42,682 nucleotides of DNA from Acidimicrobiales bacterium (GCA_025351385.1 JANXWA010000030.1:1-42682), one strand, 5' to 3'; positions 32,986 through 41,755 are shown, counted from the first letter of the stretch. Numbers and translations are program-made. The notes: generated by a model not told the origin, from the letters alone.

Positions 32986-35481
32986 ATGGACAAGACTCGG
33001 CCCATGGCGAGAGGACACCTCCGTGTCTACCTGGGACCGGCGCCCGGCGCCGGCAAGACCTACCGAATGCTCGAGGAGGGTTCGCGCCGCCGAGAGCGTG
33101 GCGCGGACGTGGTCATCGCGTTCGCCGAAACCCACGACCGCCTGCGCACGACGGAGCAACTAGGCGACTTGGAGATCGTGGCGCGCGTCACACGCGACCG
33201 CAACGGCGCCACCGTCGAAGAGATGGACCTCGCGAAGGTGCTCGCCCGCCGACCGGCGGTCGCCCTGGTCGACGAACTTGCCCACACCAACGCACCCGGC
33301 AGCCTCCACGCCAAGCGCTGGGAAGACGTCGAAGCGCTGTTGGAGGCCGGTATCGACGTGATCACCACGGTCGACATCCAGAACCTGGAGTCCGTGAGCG
33401 ACGTCGTCGAGAAGATCACCGGTGTCGCCCAGCATGACTCCGTGCCGGACGCGGTGGTGCGCCGTGCCGAACAGGTCGAACTGGTCGACATCACGCCCGA
33501 GGCACTGCGTCGACGAATGGCCCACGGGAACATCTACGCCGCCGAGGAGATCGACGCCTCGCTCTCGAACTACTTTCGCGAGGGCAACCTGGCGGCACTG
33601 CGGGAGTTGGCGCTTCTCTGGCTGGCCGACCGGGTCGAGGACTCGTTGCAGCGCTACCTCGACGAGAACGACATCAACGAGAACTGGGAGACTCGCGAAC
33701 GCCTCGTCGTCGCAGTGACCGGCTCCGGCAGCGACGAAGCGCTGCTGCGACGGGCCGCCCGCATCGCTTCGCGGTCCGGGGCGGACCTCGTCGCCGTGCA
33801 CGTCGTCAACGCTCGAACGCGTCGACACTCGTCCGTGGACGCCTCGATCGCCCGAGAGTTCGTCACCCAGTTAGACGGCACCTTCCAAGAGATCGTCGAC
33901 GACGACGTCGCCAGCGCCCTCGTCGCCTTCGCCCGCTCCGAGCGGGGTACTCAGATCGTCATCGGCGCCGAACGGCGCCGATCGAAGTTCCGCACGAGCC
34001 GAAACGTCGTGGAAGGCGTCTTGGCGAAGGCACGCAATCTCGACGTGCACATCATCGCTGTCGATGACCTGCGCCCGCCGAGCGTGCGCCGACGTCGCAA
34101 GACCGAGCTCTCGTGGCGACGACGCCTCGCCGCTCTCGGCGCCGCGGCCGTCGCCATGCCGCTGATCACCGTCGGCTTGACCCAGGTCCACTCGAGCGCG
34201 ATCCTCTCGGCCGTCTTCCCGTGCTATCTCGTGGCGGTGCTGGGTCTCACGATCTGGGGCGGGGCGGGCGTCGGTGTCGTGAGCTCGCTCGCGGCCGCGT
34301 TCCTCGAGAACTTCTATTTCATCGTCCCCAAGCACACGCTCGGGATTGCCCGACCGGACGACGTCGTGGTGCTCAGTGCCTTCGTCGTCTTCTCCATCGG
34401 CGCCAGTGTCCTAGTGACGGAGTTCACGCGACGTTCGAATGAGGCCGAACGGGCCCGCGCCGAAGCCGAGATCCTGACGAGGGCCGCGGCGACGGTCGCC
34501 ACCACTCACGACGACCTGGGGCCCGTCCTCGACTCACTGCGGGCGATTCTCGCGATGAAGGGGGTCGCGCTGATGACGCGCCACGAGGGTGAGTGGTCCG
34601 TCGACCTCGCGAGCGGCGAGAGCACGGTGGGTCTAGAGCCGAGTTCGCGCTTCGAGATCGACCACGACCACGCCCTGGTCCTCGCGGGGACCGTCCTCGA
34701 CACGCAGGACCGGTCGATGGTCGCCGCCTTCGTGGCCCGCGTGGCCGCCGGACTCCGTTCGCAGGAGATTCAGCACGAGGCGGCCGCCCTTCGCGCCCTC
34801 GCCGAGGCCGACGCGTTGCGCACGGGCCTCCTGCGGGCCGTCTCGCACGACCTACGAACCCCGCTGGCCACGATCGAAGCCAACGTGTCGTCGCTCCTCC
34901 AGGGCGACGTGTCATGGTCGCCCGAGGAGCAACAGGTATTCCTCACCTCGATCGAGCGAGAGATCCACCGGTTGACCCGACTCGTGACGAACCTCCTCGA
35001 CGCCGGCCGACTCGAGGCCGGCGTCGTGACGCCCCGCTCCATCGAGGTCGAGCTGGACGACCTCGTGGCGAGCGCGCTCGAGACGATCGACACGCAGGGT
35101 CGCCGGCTCGAGATCAACCTCCCCGAGGACCTGCCACCCCTGAGGACGGACCCCGACCTTTACGAGCGGATCGTGGCCAACGTGGTCTCCAACGCGTGCC
35201 GATTCAGTCCGGCCGATCTGCCCGTTCGGATCCGCGCTGGAGTCTCGCCGGGCAAGATCGACCTCCTCGTAATCGACTGCGGCCCGGGGATACACGAGTC
35301 CGAGCGAAACGGAATTCTCGCGCCCTTCCAACGCCTCAACGACGAGGGCTCCGGGGCCGGCTTGGGACTGACCGTGGCGTCGGGCTTCGTCAGCCTCCTG
35401 GGCGGAAGCCTCCGATTCGAGGACACCCCCGGTGGGGGTCTCACCGTGGTCATCGAACTGCGCCAGCGGTCGGAAAGGTGA
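32986..35481 (+). CDS. kdpD: Sensor histidine kinase KdpD
   Basis: Turgor/K+ sensor kinase, 831 residues from ATG 32986. The N-terminal KdpD domain has Walker A LGPAPGAGKTYRML (about 16-29) and VALVDELAHTNAPGS. A USP domain (ERLVVAVTGSGSDEALLRRA) and four DUF4118 membrane helices (from about 375 to 465) follow, then a GAF-like segment. HisKA is AVSHDLRTPLATI (phospho-acceptor His621) and the HATPase domain has VVSNACRFS, DCGPGI and GAGLGLTV. Start is uncertain: ATG 33004 and GTG 32863 are alternatives and none has a good ribosome-binding site. kdpE follows with a 2-bp gap. No kdpFABC genes are in the window, so its targets are probably the neighbouring transporters or lie elsewhere. Confidence 0.93.
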   Translation: MDKTRPMARGHLRVYLGPAPGAGKTYRMLEEGSRRRERGADVVIAFAETHDRLRTTEQLGDLEIVARVTRDRNGATVEEMDLAKVLARRPAVALVDELAHTNAPGSLHAKRWEDVEALLEAGIDVITTVDIQNLESVSDVVEKITGVAQHDSVPDAVVRRAEQVELVDITPEALRRRMAHGNIYAAEEIDASLSNYFREGNLAALRELALLWLADRVEDSLQRYLDENDINENWETRERLVVAVTGSGSDEALLRRAARIASRSGADLVAVHVVNARTRRHSSVDASIAREFVTQLDGTFQEIVDDDVASALVAFARSERGTQIVIGAERRRSKFRTSRNVVEGVLAKARNLDVHIIAVDDLRPPSVRRRRKTELSWRRRLAALGAAAVAMPLITVGLTQVHSSAILSAVFPCYLVAVLGLTIWGGAGVGVVSSLAAAFLENFYFIVPKHTLGIARPDDVVVLSAFVVFSIGASVLVTEFTRRSNEAERARAEAEILTRAAATVATTHDDLGPVLDSLRAILAMKGVALMTRHEGEWSVDLASGESTVGLEPSSRFEIDHDHALVLAGTVLDTQDRSMVAAFVARVAAGLRSQEIQHEAAALRALAEADALRTGLLRAVSHDLRTPLATIEANVSSLLQGDVSWSPEEQQVFLTSIEREIHRLTRLVTNLLDAGRLEAGVVTPRSIEVELDDLVASALETIDTQGRRLEINLPEDLPPLRTDPDLYERIVANVVSNACRFSPADLPVRIRAGVSPGKIDLLVIDCGPGIHESERNGILAPFQRLNDEGSGAGLGLTVASGFVSLLGGSLRFEDTPGGGLTVVIELRQRSER

Positions 35482-35483
35482 AC

Positions 35484-36173
35484 ATGTTCAAGATCCTGGT
35501 CGTGGACGACGAGGTCCAGATCCTGCGAGCGCTGAAGACCAACCTCGAAGCGCGTGACTACAAGGTCTGGACGGCCCACGACGGAGAGGAGGCCATCCGG
35601 CTCATCGGCGACGTGGGCCCCGACCTGTTGATCCTGGATCTCGGCCTACCGAAGAAGAGCGGCCTCGACGTGCTGCGCTCCCTTCGAACGTGGAGCGACA
35701 TCCCCGTGATCATCGTCTCGGCTCGCAACGGTGACCCCGACAAGATCGCGGCGCTCGACGAGGGCGCCGACGACTATCTCACCAAGCCATTCTCCATCGG
35801 CGAGCTCTTGGCCCGCGTGCGCGCCGCGCTTCGCCGTCGCGTGCAGGTCGAGCTGTCGCCCGTCGTCACGACCCCCGACTTTGAGATCGACTTCGCCCGG
35901 GGCGTGGCGACGAGGAACGGTGAGGTGGCCCACCTGACCCCGCTCGAGTGGAAGATCGTGAGCGTGCTCATCCACTCCGAGGGCCGACTCGTCACCCAAC
36001 GCAGCCTGCTGAACGAGGTGTGGGGGCCGGAGTACGAGAACGAGTCGGGCTATCTCCGAGTGCACATGACCCACATCCGTCGAAAGCTCGAACCTGAGCC
36101 GGCGCGTCCGCGGTACTTCCGCACCGAGCCCGGCATCGGCTATCGATTCAACGCCGACGGCGTGCTTCGCTGA
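35484..36173 (+). CDS. kdpE: Response regulator KdpE (OmpR family)
   Basis: A 229-residue response regulator: receiver domain with FKILVVDDEVQILRALKTNL, phospho-acceptor Asp52 in LLILDLGLPKKSG, Ser79 and Lys101 (YLTKPF), then an OmpR-type winged helix (LTPLEWKIVSVLIHSEGRLV; LRVHMTHIRRKLEPEPARP; TEPGIGYRF). The wording of the receiver (RALKTNLEARDYKVWTAHDG) is typical of KdpE. ATG 35484 has AAAGG 6 nt upstream; GTG 35478, overlapping the kdpD stop, is an alternative. Likely binds direct repeats; the CTAAG repeats 3 kb upstream are candidates. Confidence 0.93.
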   Translation: MFKILVVDDEVQILRALKTNLEARDYKVWTAHDGEEAIRLIGDVGPDLLILDLGLPKKSGLDVLRSLRTWSDIPVIIVSARNGDPDKIAALDEGADDYLTKPFSIGELLARVRAALRRRVQVELSPVVTTPDFEIDFARGVATRNGEVAHLTPLEWKIVSVLIHSEGRLVTQRSLLNEVWGPEYENESGYLRVHMTHIRRKLEPEPARPRYFRTEPGIGYRFNADGVLR

Positions 36174-36232
36174 CCTGAACCATCTGCCCAATCATTTTGC
36201 GCCTCTGGCGCGCGATGTGGTCAGATGGCACC

Positions 36233-36886
36233 GTGCACATCGTTGTAGTCGGTTGCGGCCGCGTCGGATCAGAGTTGGCCATGCAGCTCTCGGAAGAGGG
36301 TCACTCGGTCGTCATCATCGACAAGAACCGTGACGCCTTCCGCCGCCTCACCCGCTACCACGGCAAGACTCTCCTGGGGTCGGGATTCGACCGCGACATC
36401 CTCTTCCAGGCCGAGGCCAGCCAGGCCGACTCGCTGGCGGCCGTCACGAGTGGCGACAACACCAACATTATGTGCGCCCGGATCGCCCGCGACAACTACC
36501 ACATCAAGAACGTGGTCGCCCGAATCTACGACCCGCAGCGGGCCGAGGTCTACATGAAGCTCGGCATCCCCACGGTCGCCACGTCATTGTGGACGACCCA
36601 GCAGGTGAAGCGTTGGCTGATACCGTCGGACGACTCGGTCGAGTGGACCGACGGGTCCAGCTCCTTGCACCTAGTCGAAAGAATTCTGCCCGACCACCTG
36701 GCCGGCCGGCCGATGAGCCAGTTCAACGTCGGCGAGCACATTCGGATCGTCGGCCTCGTGCGCGGGGGCCATGGACGAGTGGACGTCGAGGGCCTGTTCG
36801 CCCAAGAGGACGACACCTTGGAGTTCCTCACCACGAGCCAGGGGCTCGAGGACCTGAGGGCCCTGCTCGACGAGCCGGCGCCGTGA
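36233..36886 (+). CDS. ceoB: TrkA-family potassium regulatory protein CeoB
   Basis: A 217-residue RCK protein: the NAD-binding RCK-N domain begins HIVVVGCGRVGSELAMQL (GxGxxGxxLA), with VVIIDKN, LLGSGFDRDIL, TSGDNTNIMCARIAR and VVARIYDPQRAEVY; a short RCK-C domain follows (LAGRPMSQFNVGEHIRIVGL). It matches M. tuberculosis CeoB (Rv2691) closely. It gates or assembles with K+ uptake systems; no TrkH/KtrB pore subunit is present here, so the KimA-like permeases are possible partners. GTG 36233 was chosen by homology (ATG 36215 is possible). A small dyad GCGCC-TCT-GGCGC (36199-36211) lies just upstream. Overlaps ceoC by GTGA. Confidence 0.9.
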   Translation: MHIVVVGCGRVGSELAMQLSEEGHSVVIIDKNRDAFRRLTRYHGKTLLGSGFDRDILFQAEASQADSLAAVTSGDNTNIMCARIARDNYHIKNVVARIYDPQRAEVYMKLGIPTVATSLWTTQQVKRWLIPSDDSVEWTDGSSSLHLVERILPDHLAGRPMSQFNVGEHIRIVGLVRGGHGRVDVEGLFAQEDDTLEFLTTSQGLEDLRALLDEPAP

Positions 36887-37551
36887 GGGTCGTCATCGCC
36901 GGCGGCGGATCGGTGGGAACCGCGATCGCGCTCGACCTCGTCGATCGTCACCACGACGTAACGCTGCTCGAGCGCACCGTGGCCGTCGCCGAGCGGTTGA
37001 AGACGATCCTGCCCGGCGTCAACGTGATGGCGGCCGACGCCTGCGAGTACGCCTCACTCGCCGCCGCCGACCTGCGCAGTGTCGACGTCGTGATCGCCGC
37101 CACCGGCGACGACGAGGACAACCTGGTCACCAGCTGGCTCTCGAAGCAGGAGTTCGCCGTCCCTCGCGTGATCGCGCGCGTGAACAACTCTCGCAACGCC
37201 TGGCTCTTCAACGAGACCTGGGGGGTGGACGTGTCGGTGTCGACGCCGGCCCTCATCACGTCGCTCGTCGACGAGGCCGTCGAGGTCGGGGCGATCATCA
37301 ACCTCATGGACCTGGCGCACGGCAAGATGACCCTCATCGAGATCACCCTGGCCTCGGACGCACCAGCGGTCGCGCGCAAGCTGACGCTCGACGAGTTGCA
37401 ACTGGCCGACGCCGTGCGCGTCGTCGCGGTCGTGCGAAGCGACCAGCCCATGACGCCGACGCCCACGATGCGATTCCTGGAGCACGACCATGTGATCCTC
37501 ATCGCCCGGGGCGACGCGACCCAGGAGTGCGCCGCCGCCTTCATTGGCTAG
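36883..37551 (+). CDS. ceoC: TrkA-family potassium regulatory protein CeoC
   Basis: A second RCK protein, 222 residues: RVVIAGGGSVGTAIALDLVD (Rossmann glycines), VTLLERTVAVAERLK, VMAADACEYASL, IAATGDDEDNLVTSWLSKQEF and RVIARVNNSRNAWLFNETWG, then RCK-C (LIEITLASDAPAVARKLTLD; FLEHDHVILIARG). Tandem, coupled ceoB-ceoC is the actinobacterial arrangement (Rv2691-Rv2692), suggesting a hetero-oligomeric ring. Start GTG overlaps the ceoB stop. Confidence 0.9.
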   Translation: MRVVIAGGGSVGTAIALDLVDRHHDVTLLERTVAVAERLKTILPGVNVMAADACEYASLAAADLRSVDVVIAATGDDEDNLVTSWLSKQEFAVPRVIARVNNSRNAWLFNETWGVDVSVSTPALITSLVDEAVEVGAIINLMDLAHGKMTLIEITLASDAPAVARKLTLDELQLADAVRVVAVVRSDQPMTPTPTMRFLEHDHVILIARGDATQECAAAFIG

Positions 37552-37591
37552 CGTCCTCGAGGGCAACGTCGAACTTCAGACCTAGCATGGA

Positions 37592-38362
37592 ATGGTGCGC
37601 GCCGCCTTCTTCGACCTCGACAAGACGGTGATTGCGAAGTCCTCGCTCGTCGCCTTCGGCCCCGAGTTCCACGCCCGGGGCCTGCTGCACCGCCGTACCC
37701 TCATCTGGGGCGTCCTCAGCCAGATGATGTTCGTTCGCTACGGAGCCGACGAGGACCGGTTGAGTCGGATCAGCGAGTCGGTCCTGAAGGTCACCAAGGG
37801 GTGGGACCACCTCGAAGTGAAGCAGCTCGTCGCCGAGACCATCAACGAGGTCATCGAGCCGCTGATCTACGACGAGGCCCTCGAGCTCATCGACCACCAC
37901 CTCGGCCAGGGCGACGAGGTCTGGCTCGTCAGCATGTCGCCGACCGAGATCGTCGAGCCGTTCGCCGAGCTCCTCGGGATCACCGGGGCCATCTCGTCGA
38001 GGGCGACCATCGACGAGAACGGGAAGTTCACCGGTGAGATGGAGTTCTTCGCGCGCGGAGAGAACAAGGCCATCGCGATGCGCGAACTGGCCGCGAGGCG
38101 CGACATCGACCTCTCCGAGTCATACGCCTACTCGGACTCCGAGACGGACATCCCGATGCTCGAGGCGGTCGGCCACGCCTTCGCGGTCAACGCCGACCGT
38201 CCACTCGCCAAGATCGCCCACGAGAACCAGTGGCCGCTACTGAGCTTCACCCACCCGGTGCGCGCACACGACCGCTCCAAGTCGCACACGCCGTTCCTCG
38301 TCAGTGCGATGGTCATCGGCGCGGCGGCCGTGCTCGGCCGGTCGCGTTACCAGCAGCGCTAG
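37592..38362 (+). CDS. HAD-superfamily phosphatase, subfamily IB (SerB-like)
   Basis: A 256-residue HAD hydrolase with motif I AAFFDLDKTVI (nucleophile Asp8, general acid Asp10), motif II SMSPTEIVEP, a Lys in ENKAIAM, and motif IV YSDSETDIPMLEAVG. The C1 cap is helical as in phosphoserine-phosphatase-like (IB-PSPase) proteins. The C-terminus has a hydrophobic stretch (PFLVSAMVIGAAAVLG) that could associate with the membrane. The substrate is not determinable; phospholipid or phosphoserine-type substrates are known in the family. It lies 40 bp after ceoC, and its TAG shares CTAG with the convergent sigma-factor stop. Confidence 0.85.
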   Translation: MVRAAFFDLDKTVIAKSSLVAFGPEFHARGLLHRRTLIWGVLSQMMFVRYGADEDRLSRISESVLKVTKGWDHLEVKQLVAETINEVIEPLIYDEALELIDHHLGQGDEVWLVSMSPTEIVEPFAELLGITGAISSRATIDENGKFTGEMEFFARGENKAIAMRELAARRDIDLSESYAYSDSETDIPMLEAVGHAFAVNADRPLAKIAHENQWPLLSFTHPVRAHDRSKSHTPFLVSAMVIGAAAVLGRSRYQQR

Positions 38363-39312
38363 AGCGTCAAGAGGTCACGGGCACCCGTGTCAGACGAGGG
38401 ATGGCGCAGCTTGCTCATCGCTCTGGCCTCGATCTGGCGGATCCGCTCGCGGGTCAGGTTCATCTCGGCGCCGACGTCCTCGAGGGTGCGGATCTCCCCG
38501 GCCCCGTCGAGCCCGAAGCGCATGCGCAGGATCTTCTGTTCGCGTTCGTCGAGCGGCTGGAGCAGCTTCTCGATCGCTGCGGGCATCATCTTCACCGCGG
38601 CCACGTCGAAGGGCGACTCGGCCGAGCGGTCCTCGACGACGTCGCCCAGTTCGGCGTCGCCGTCCTCGCGAAGCGGCTCGGAGAGTGAGATCGGCTCGGA
38701 GCGAAAGCGCAGCGCCTCGATGAGCTTGTCCTCGGGCATCTCGCACTCCTCGCAGAGCTCCTTGATGGTCGGGGGGCGGCCAAACTTCAGCTCGAGGCGC
38801 GACTGGGCCTTCTGCACGCGCGCGAGCGTGTCGCCGGCGTGCACCGGCAGGCGGATCGTGCGACCGGTGTTGGCGATGCCTCGGGTGATGGCTTGGCGGA
38901 TCCACCACGTGGCGTAGGTCGAGAACTTGAAGCCCTTGCGCCAGTCGAACTTCTCGACGGCGTGCATCAGTCCGAGGTTGCCCTCCTGGATGAGGTCGAG
39001 CAGGGGCAGACCCGAGGCCTGGTACTTCTTGGCGATCGACACGACCAGACGCAGGTTCGACTGCACGAAGTCCCGTTCGGCCTGGTCGCCCCGGTGCACG
39101 GCGCGCTTCAGCGCCAACTTCTTGCTCGGGGTGATCTTGACCTTCTTGTCGTTCTCGGCGGCCTCCAACTCGGCCTTGGCCTCGCGGCCCTCCTCGATCG
39201 TCTGGGCCAGGTGGACCTCATCGTCCTTGGTCAGAAGGGTGTACTGACCAATATCGGACAAGTAGAGGCGTACGAGGTCTTCGTCGTCCCGATCGACGCG
39301 ATCTTTAGCCAT
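38359..39312 (-). CDS. RNA polymerase sigma factor, sigma-70 family (primary-like/SigB-like)
   Basis: A 317-residue sigma factor without region 1.1. Region 1.2 is DLVRLYLSDIGQYTLLTKDD, region 2 carries LRLVVSIAKKYQ, LPLLDLIQEGNLGLMHAVEK and FKFSTYATWWIRQAITR, region 3 follows RTIRLPVHAGD, and region 4 ends in LTRERIRQIEARAMSKLRHP. Length and lack of an acidic N-terminus suggest a group 2 (SigB/Hrd-like) factor, but in some actinobacteria the principal factor is also this short downstream of a linker. GGGAGA precedes the ATG. Convergent with the HAD gene through a shared CTAG. Confidence 0.9.
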   Translation of the reverse strand: MAKDRVDRDDEDLVRLYLSDIGQYTLLTKDDEVHLAQTIEEGREAKAELEAAENDKKVKITPSKKLALKRAVHRGDQAERDFVQSNLRLVVSIAKKYQASGLPLLDLIQEGNLGLMHAVEKFDWRKGFKFSTYATWWIRQAITRGIANTGRTIRLPVHAGDTLARVQKAQSRLELKFGRPPTIKELCEECEMPEDKLIEALRFRSEPISLSEPLREDGDAELGDVVEDRSAESPFDVAAVKMMPAAIEKLLQPLDEREQKILRMRFGLDGAGEIRTLEDVGAEMNLTRERIRQIEARAMSKLRHPSSDTGARDLLTL

Positions 39313-39335
39313 GGCTCTCCCTCGATGCTTCCGAC

Positions 39336-39363
39336 ACCGGAAAGTCCGGTACTTCTAGTTATA
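39336..39363 (-). promoter_or_regulatory. Sigma-factor gene promoter element with dyad
   Basis: On the minus strand TATAAC (39363-39358) is a good -10; no -35 match is evident. Beginning eight bases downstream of it, about where transcription would start, is a perfect inverted repeat ACCGGA-CTT-TCCGGT (39350-39336, 6-3-6). It could be an operator or a 5' hairpin in the mRNA. The whole gap to the upstream gene is 65 bp. Confidence 0.45.
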
Positions 39364-39377
39364 CGGAGGTAGGCAAC

Positions 39378-39893
39378 CTAGCGGGAAAGTCCCAGACTTT
39401 CAGCGTTCCCGGCCGCCTCGAGGGTGGTGACCAGGTCCCGCGCGGCCAGCTGCCAGCTCGGATCATCAATCGGGGACTGGCCTTTGACGCACTCGCCGAC
39501 GGCGCGGACCTCCACGACGGTGACATCGGACGCGTGGTCCCAGAGAGCGCGCAGCCCCTCGTCGTCGGCCATGGCGCCGCGGGCGTCGAGGAGGCTCACC
39601 AAGAGGCGGGGCCCGACGACCATCGCGAAGGCGAACATCGCCATCGCCCCGGTCTCGTCGTGATCGAAGGCGAAGCGCAGCACCCCCTCGAGAACGGCCA
39701 TCGGCTCCACGTCGGAGCCGCCGAGGTGCTCACGCGCTCCGAGGGCGAGTGAGCCATAGGCCCGCGACAGCTCGTGGGACCGGACGACGAAAGTGTCGTT
39801 GCTGACCTTCGGCGCACCCTCGCCGAAGGTCAGATAGATGGCGTCGAAGCACGAGAGGAGGTGCTCGGCCATCTGGCGATTCGAGGGCATCAC
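39378..39893 (-). CDS. Hypothetical protein coupled to nadE
   Basis: A 171-residue protein that I do not recognise. It overlaps the nadE stop by ATGA, so it is probably a real, coupled gene. It reads as mostly helical, with a hydrophobic segment (about 82-101, GAMAMFAFAMVVGPRLLVSL) that may be a buried or membrane helix, and a C-terminal stretch SPIDDPSWQLAARDLVTTLE. No Cys/His metal motif, P-loop or signal peptide is seen. The segment HLLSCFDAIYLTFG at the N-terminus could be an amphipathic helix. It lies between nadE and the sigma gene promoter. Confidence 0.6.
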   Translation of the reverse strand: MMPSNRQMAEHLLSCFDAIYLTFGEGAPKVSNDTFVVRSHELSRAYGSLALGAREHLGGSDVEPMAVLEGVLRFAFDHDETGAMAMFAFAMVVGPRLLVSLLDARGAMADDEGLRALWDHASDVTVVEVRAVGECVKGQSPIDDPSWQLAARDLVTTLEAAGNAESLGLSR

Positions 39894-41665
39894 ATCGGCT
39901 CGGGGCGAAAGGCGTTGGTGATGGGCATCCGACGGTCCCGGCCGAAGGCCTTCTTCGAGATGCGAACCCCGGGAGGCATCTGGCGACGCTTGTACTCGGA
40001 GAGGTCGACCAGACGGGTAATCCGGAAGACCAGCGCCGGGTCGTGGCCGTCAGCGATCATCTCCTCGGCGGTCGCGTCGTCCTCGACGTAGAGCTCGAGC
40101 AATGGGTCGAGCTCCTCATAGGGAGGCAGCGACTGGTCGTCGCGCTGGTCCGGCCGCAGCTCGGCCGACGGTGCCTTCGTGAGCACCGACGACGGGATCG
40201 GCTCAGGGTCGCCGTCGCTGGCCGCCACCGCATTGCGGTAGCGGCAGAGCTCGTAGACGAGGGTCTTGGGCACGTCCTTGATCACGGCGAAGCCGCCGGC
40301 CGAGTCGCCGTAGAGGGTCGAGTAGCCCGTGGCCATCTCGGACTTGTTGCCAGTGGTGAGTACGATCGCCCCGGTCGCGTTCGAGATCGCCATCAGCAGC
40401 ACGCCGCGGATGCGTGACTGGAGGTTCTCGTCGGTCAGGCCCACTGGTCCGCCCTCGATGACCTCGCCGAGAATCGCCGCGAAGGACTCGTGGGAGAGCT
40501 CGATCGGCATGGTCGTGAGCTCGATGTCGAGGCGGCCGGCCAGTTCCACGGCGTCGGCGATGGAGTGCGCGGACGAGTACCGACTCGGCATCGCGAAGCC
40601 GTGCACGGCTCGAGCGCCGACGGCGTCGACGGCGATCGTGGCAACGAGCGACGAGTCGACGCCGCCCGAAAGGCCGAGGATCGCCGTGCGAAAGCCGTTC
40701 TTTCGCAGGTAGTCACGGGTGCCCATGACCAGCGCCTCGTAGATCTCCTCGACCTCCGAGGGAGGATCGGCGATGCGGTTGACGTGCAGCGCGGTCAGTC
40801 GATCCTCGTCGCGCGCGTAGGTCGTGTCCAGGGGCACGCCGACCGACGACCCGCGGGCCTCGATGTCGCACACCAGGAGCTCCTCACTAAAGGCCCGGGC
40901 GCGCGCGATGACGTCACCTTGCGCGTTGACGACCATGCTCTGACCGTCGAAGACGAGTTCGTCTTGGCCACCGACCAGATTCACGTACGCGATCGGGCAG
41001 TTCGTCTCGAGGGCGCGCTCGCGCAGCATCGCCTCTCGGTCCGCTCGACGGCCTCGCGCGTAGGGCGAGGCGTTGGCGACCACGAGCAGTGTCGCCCCTT
41101 CGCGAGCGAGCTCGGCGGCCGGTCCGTCGCTCGTCCACACGTCCTCGCAGATGAGCATCCCCACCGCGACGCCATTCACGTTGATGATCGTGTGACGTCC
41201 GACACCAGGGTGGAAGTACCGCTGCTCGTCAAAGACGTCGTAGTTCGGCAGCAATCGCTTCGTCGCGGTCGCGACGACCCCGGCGTCGCCGAGTGCAACA
41301 AGGGCGTTGGCGATATGCAGTGGCCCGGTCGGGACGAGGGCTGACCGGGTGACGTCGCGCCCATCGCTCGACGGCGCCAGCTCGATCCCACCGAGCCCGT
41401 CACCGACGGCCGTTCCGACCAAGACGGGCGGGACGTTCTGGAGCAGGGCCATCTCGATGAGGGCGACCCGGGTGGCTTCAATGAAGCCCTCCTTCAACAA
41501 CAGGTCCTCGGGCGGATAGCCGGTGAGCGAAAGTTCGGGGGTCAACACGAGCTCGGCACCCGCCGAGGCGGCCTGAGTGCGAAAACGTCCCAGAGTTTCA
41601 ACGTTCTGCGCGAAACCTCCCACGACCGCGTTCATCTGGGCCAGAGCGAGTCGGAGGACGGGCAC
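39890..41665 (-). CDS. nadE: Glutamine-dependent NAD+ synthetase
   Basis: A 591-residue two-domain enzyme that aminates deamido-NAD+ with glutamine nitrogen. The N-terminal nitrilase-like glutaminase carries Glu44 (LTPELSLTGYPPEDLL), Lys136 (TKRLLPNYDVF) and Cys173 (LICEDVW). The C-terminal synthetase has the PP-loop LGLSGGVDSSLVAT (330-343), TTGNKSEMATGYSTLYGD and the ending DRRMPITNAF. Length is near the bacterial single-gene form. Start is GTG 41665. It is divergent from glnII, which links ammonium assimilation and NAD synthesis by position. Confidence 0.95.
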   Translation of the reverse strand: MPVLRLALAQMNAVVGGFAQNVETLGRFRTQAASAGAELVLTPELSLTGYPPEDLLLKEGFIEATRVALIEMALLQNVPPVLVGTAVGDGLGGIELAPSSDGRDVTRSALVPTGPLHIANALVALGDAGVVATATKRLLPNYDVFDEQRYFHPGVGRHTIINVNGVAVGMLICEDVWTSDGPAAELAREGATLLVVANASPYARGRRADREAMLRERALETNCPIAYVNLVGGQDELVFDGQSMVVNAQGDVIARARAFSEELLVCDIEARGSSVGVPLDTTYARDEDRLTALHVNRIADPPSEVEEIYEALVMGTRDYLRKNGFRTAILGLSGGVDSSLVATIAVDAVGARAVHGFAMPSRYSSAHSIADAVELAGRLDIELTTMPIELSHESFAAILGEVIEGGPVGLTDENLQSRIRGVLLMAISNATGAIVLTTGNKSEMATGYSTLYGDSAGGFAVIKDVPKTLVYELCRYRNAVAASDGDPEPIPSSVLTKAPSAELRPDQRDDQSLPPYEELDPLLELYVEDDATAEEMIADGHDPALVFRITRLVDLSEYKRRQMPPGVRISKKAFGRDRRMPITNAFRPEPM

Positions 41666-41707
41666 GACCTGAGCCTACCGGTGGGCGCGTGAGCGACATC
41701 CCGGACA

Positions 41708-41755
41708 ACGTTTCACACGCGGTTAACAAAACTCGACGTTTCGCCCGCGGTGACC
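41708..41755. promoter_or_regulatory. Direct repeat (GlnR-like half-sites) upstream of glnII
   Basis: Two 20-bp units, 41708-41727 and 41736-41755, match at 16/20 positions and start 28 bp apart; both read ACGTTTC-N3-CGCGGT. GTTTC and GTGAC/GTTAAC elements echo the actinobacterial GlnR pattern (GTnAC and GAAAC half-sites), though spacing is 7 rather than 6 and the period differs. Located in the nadE-glnII divergent region about 50 bp before the glnII start. No clear -10 is visible. Confidence 0.45.
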
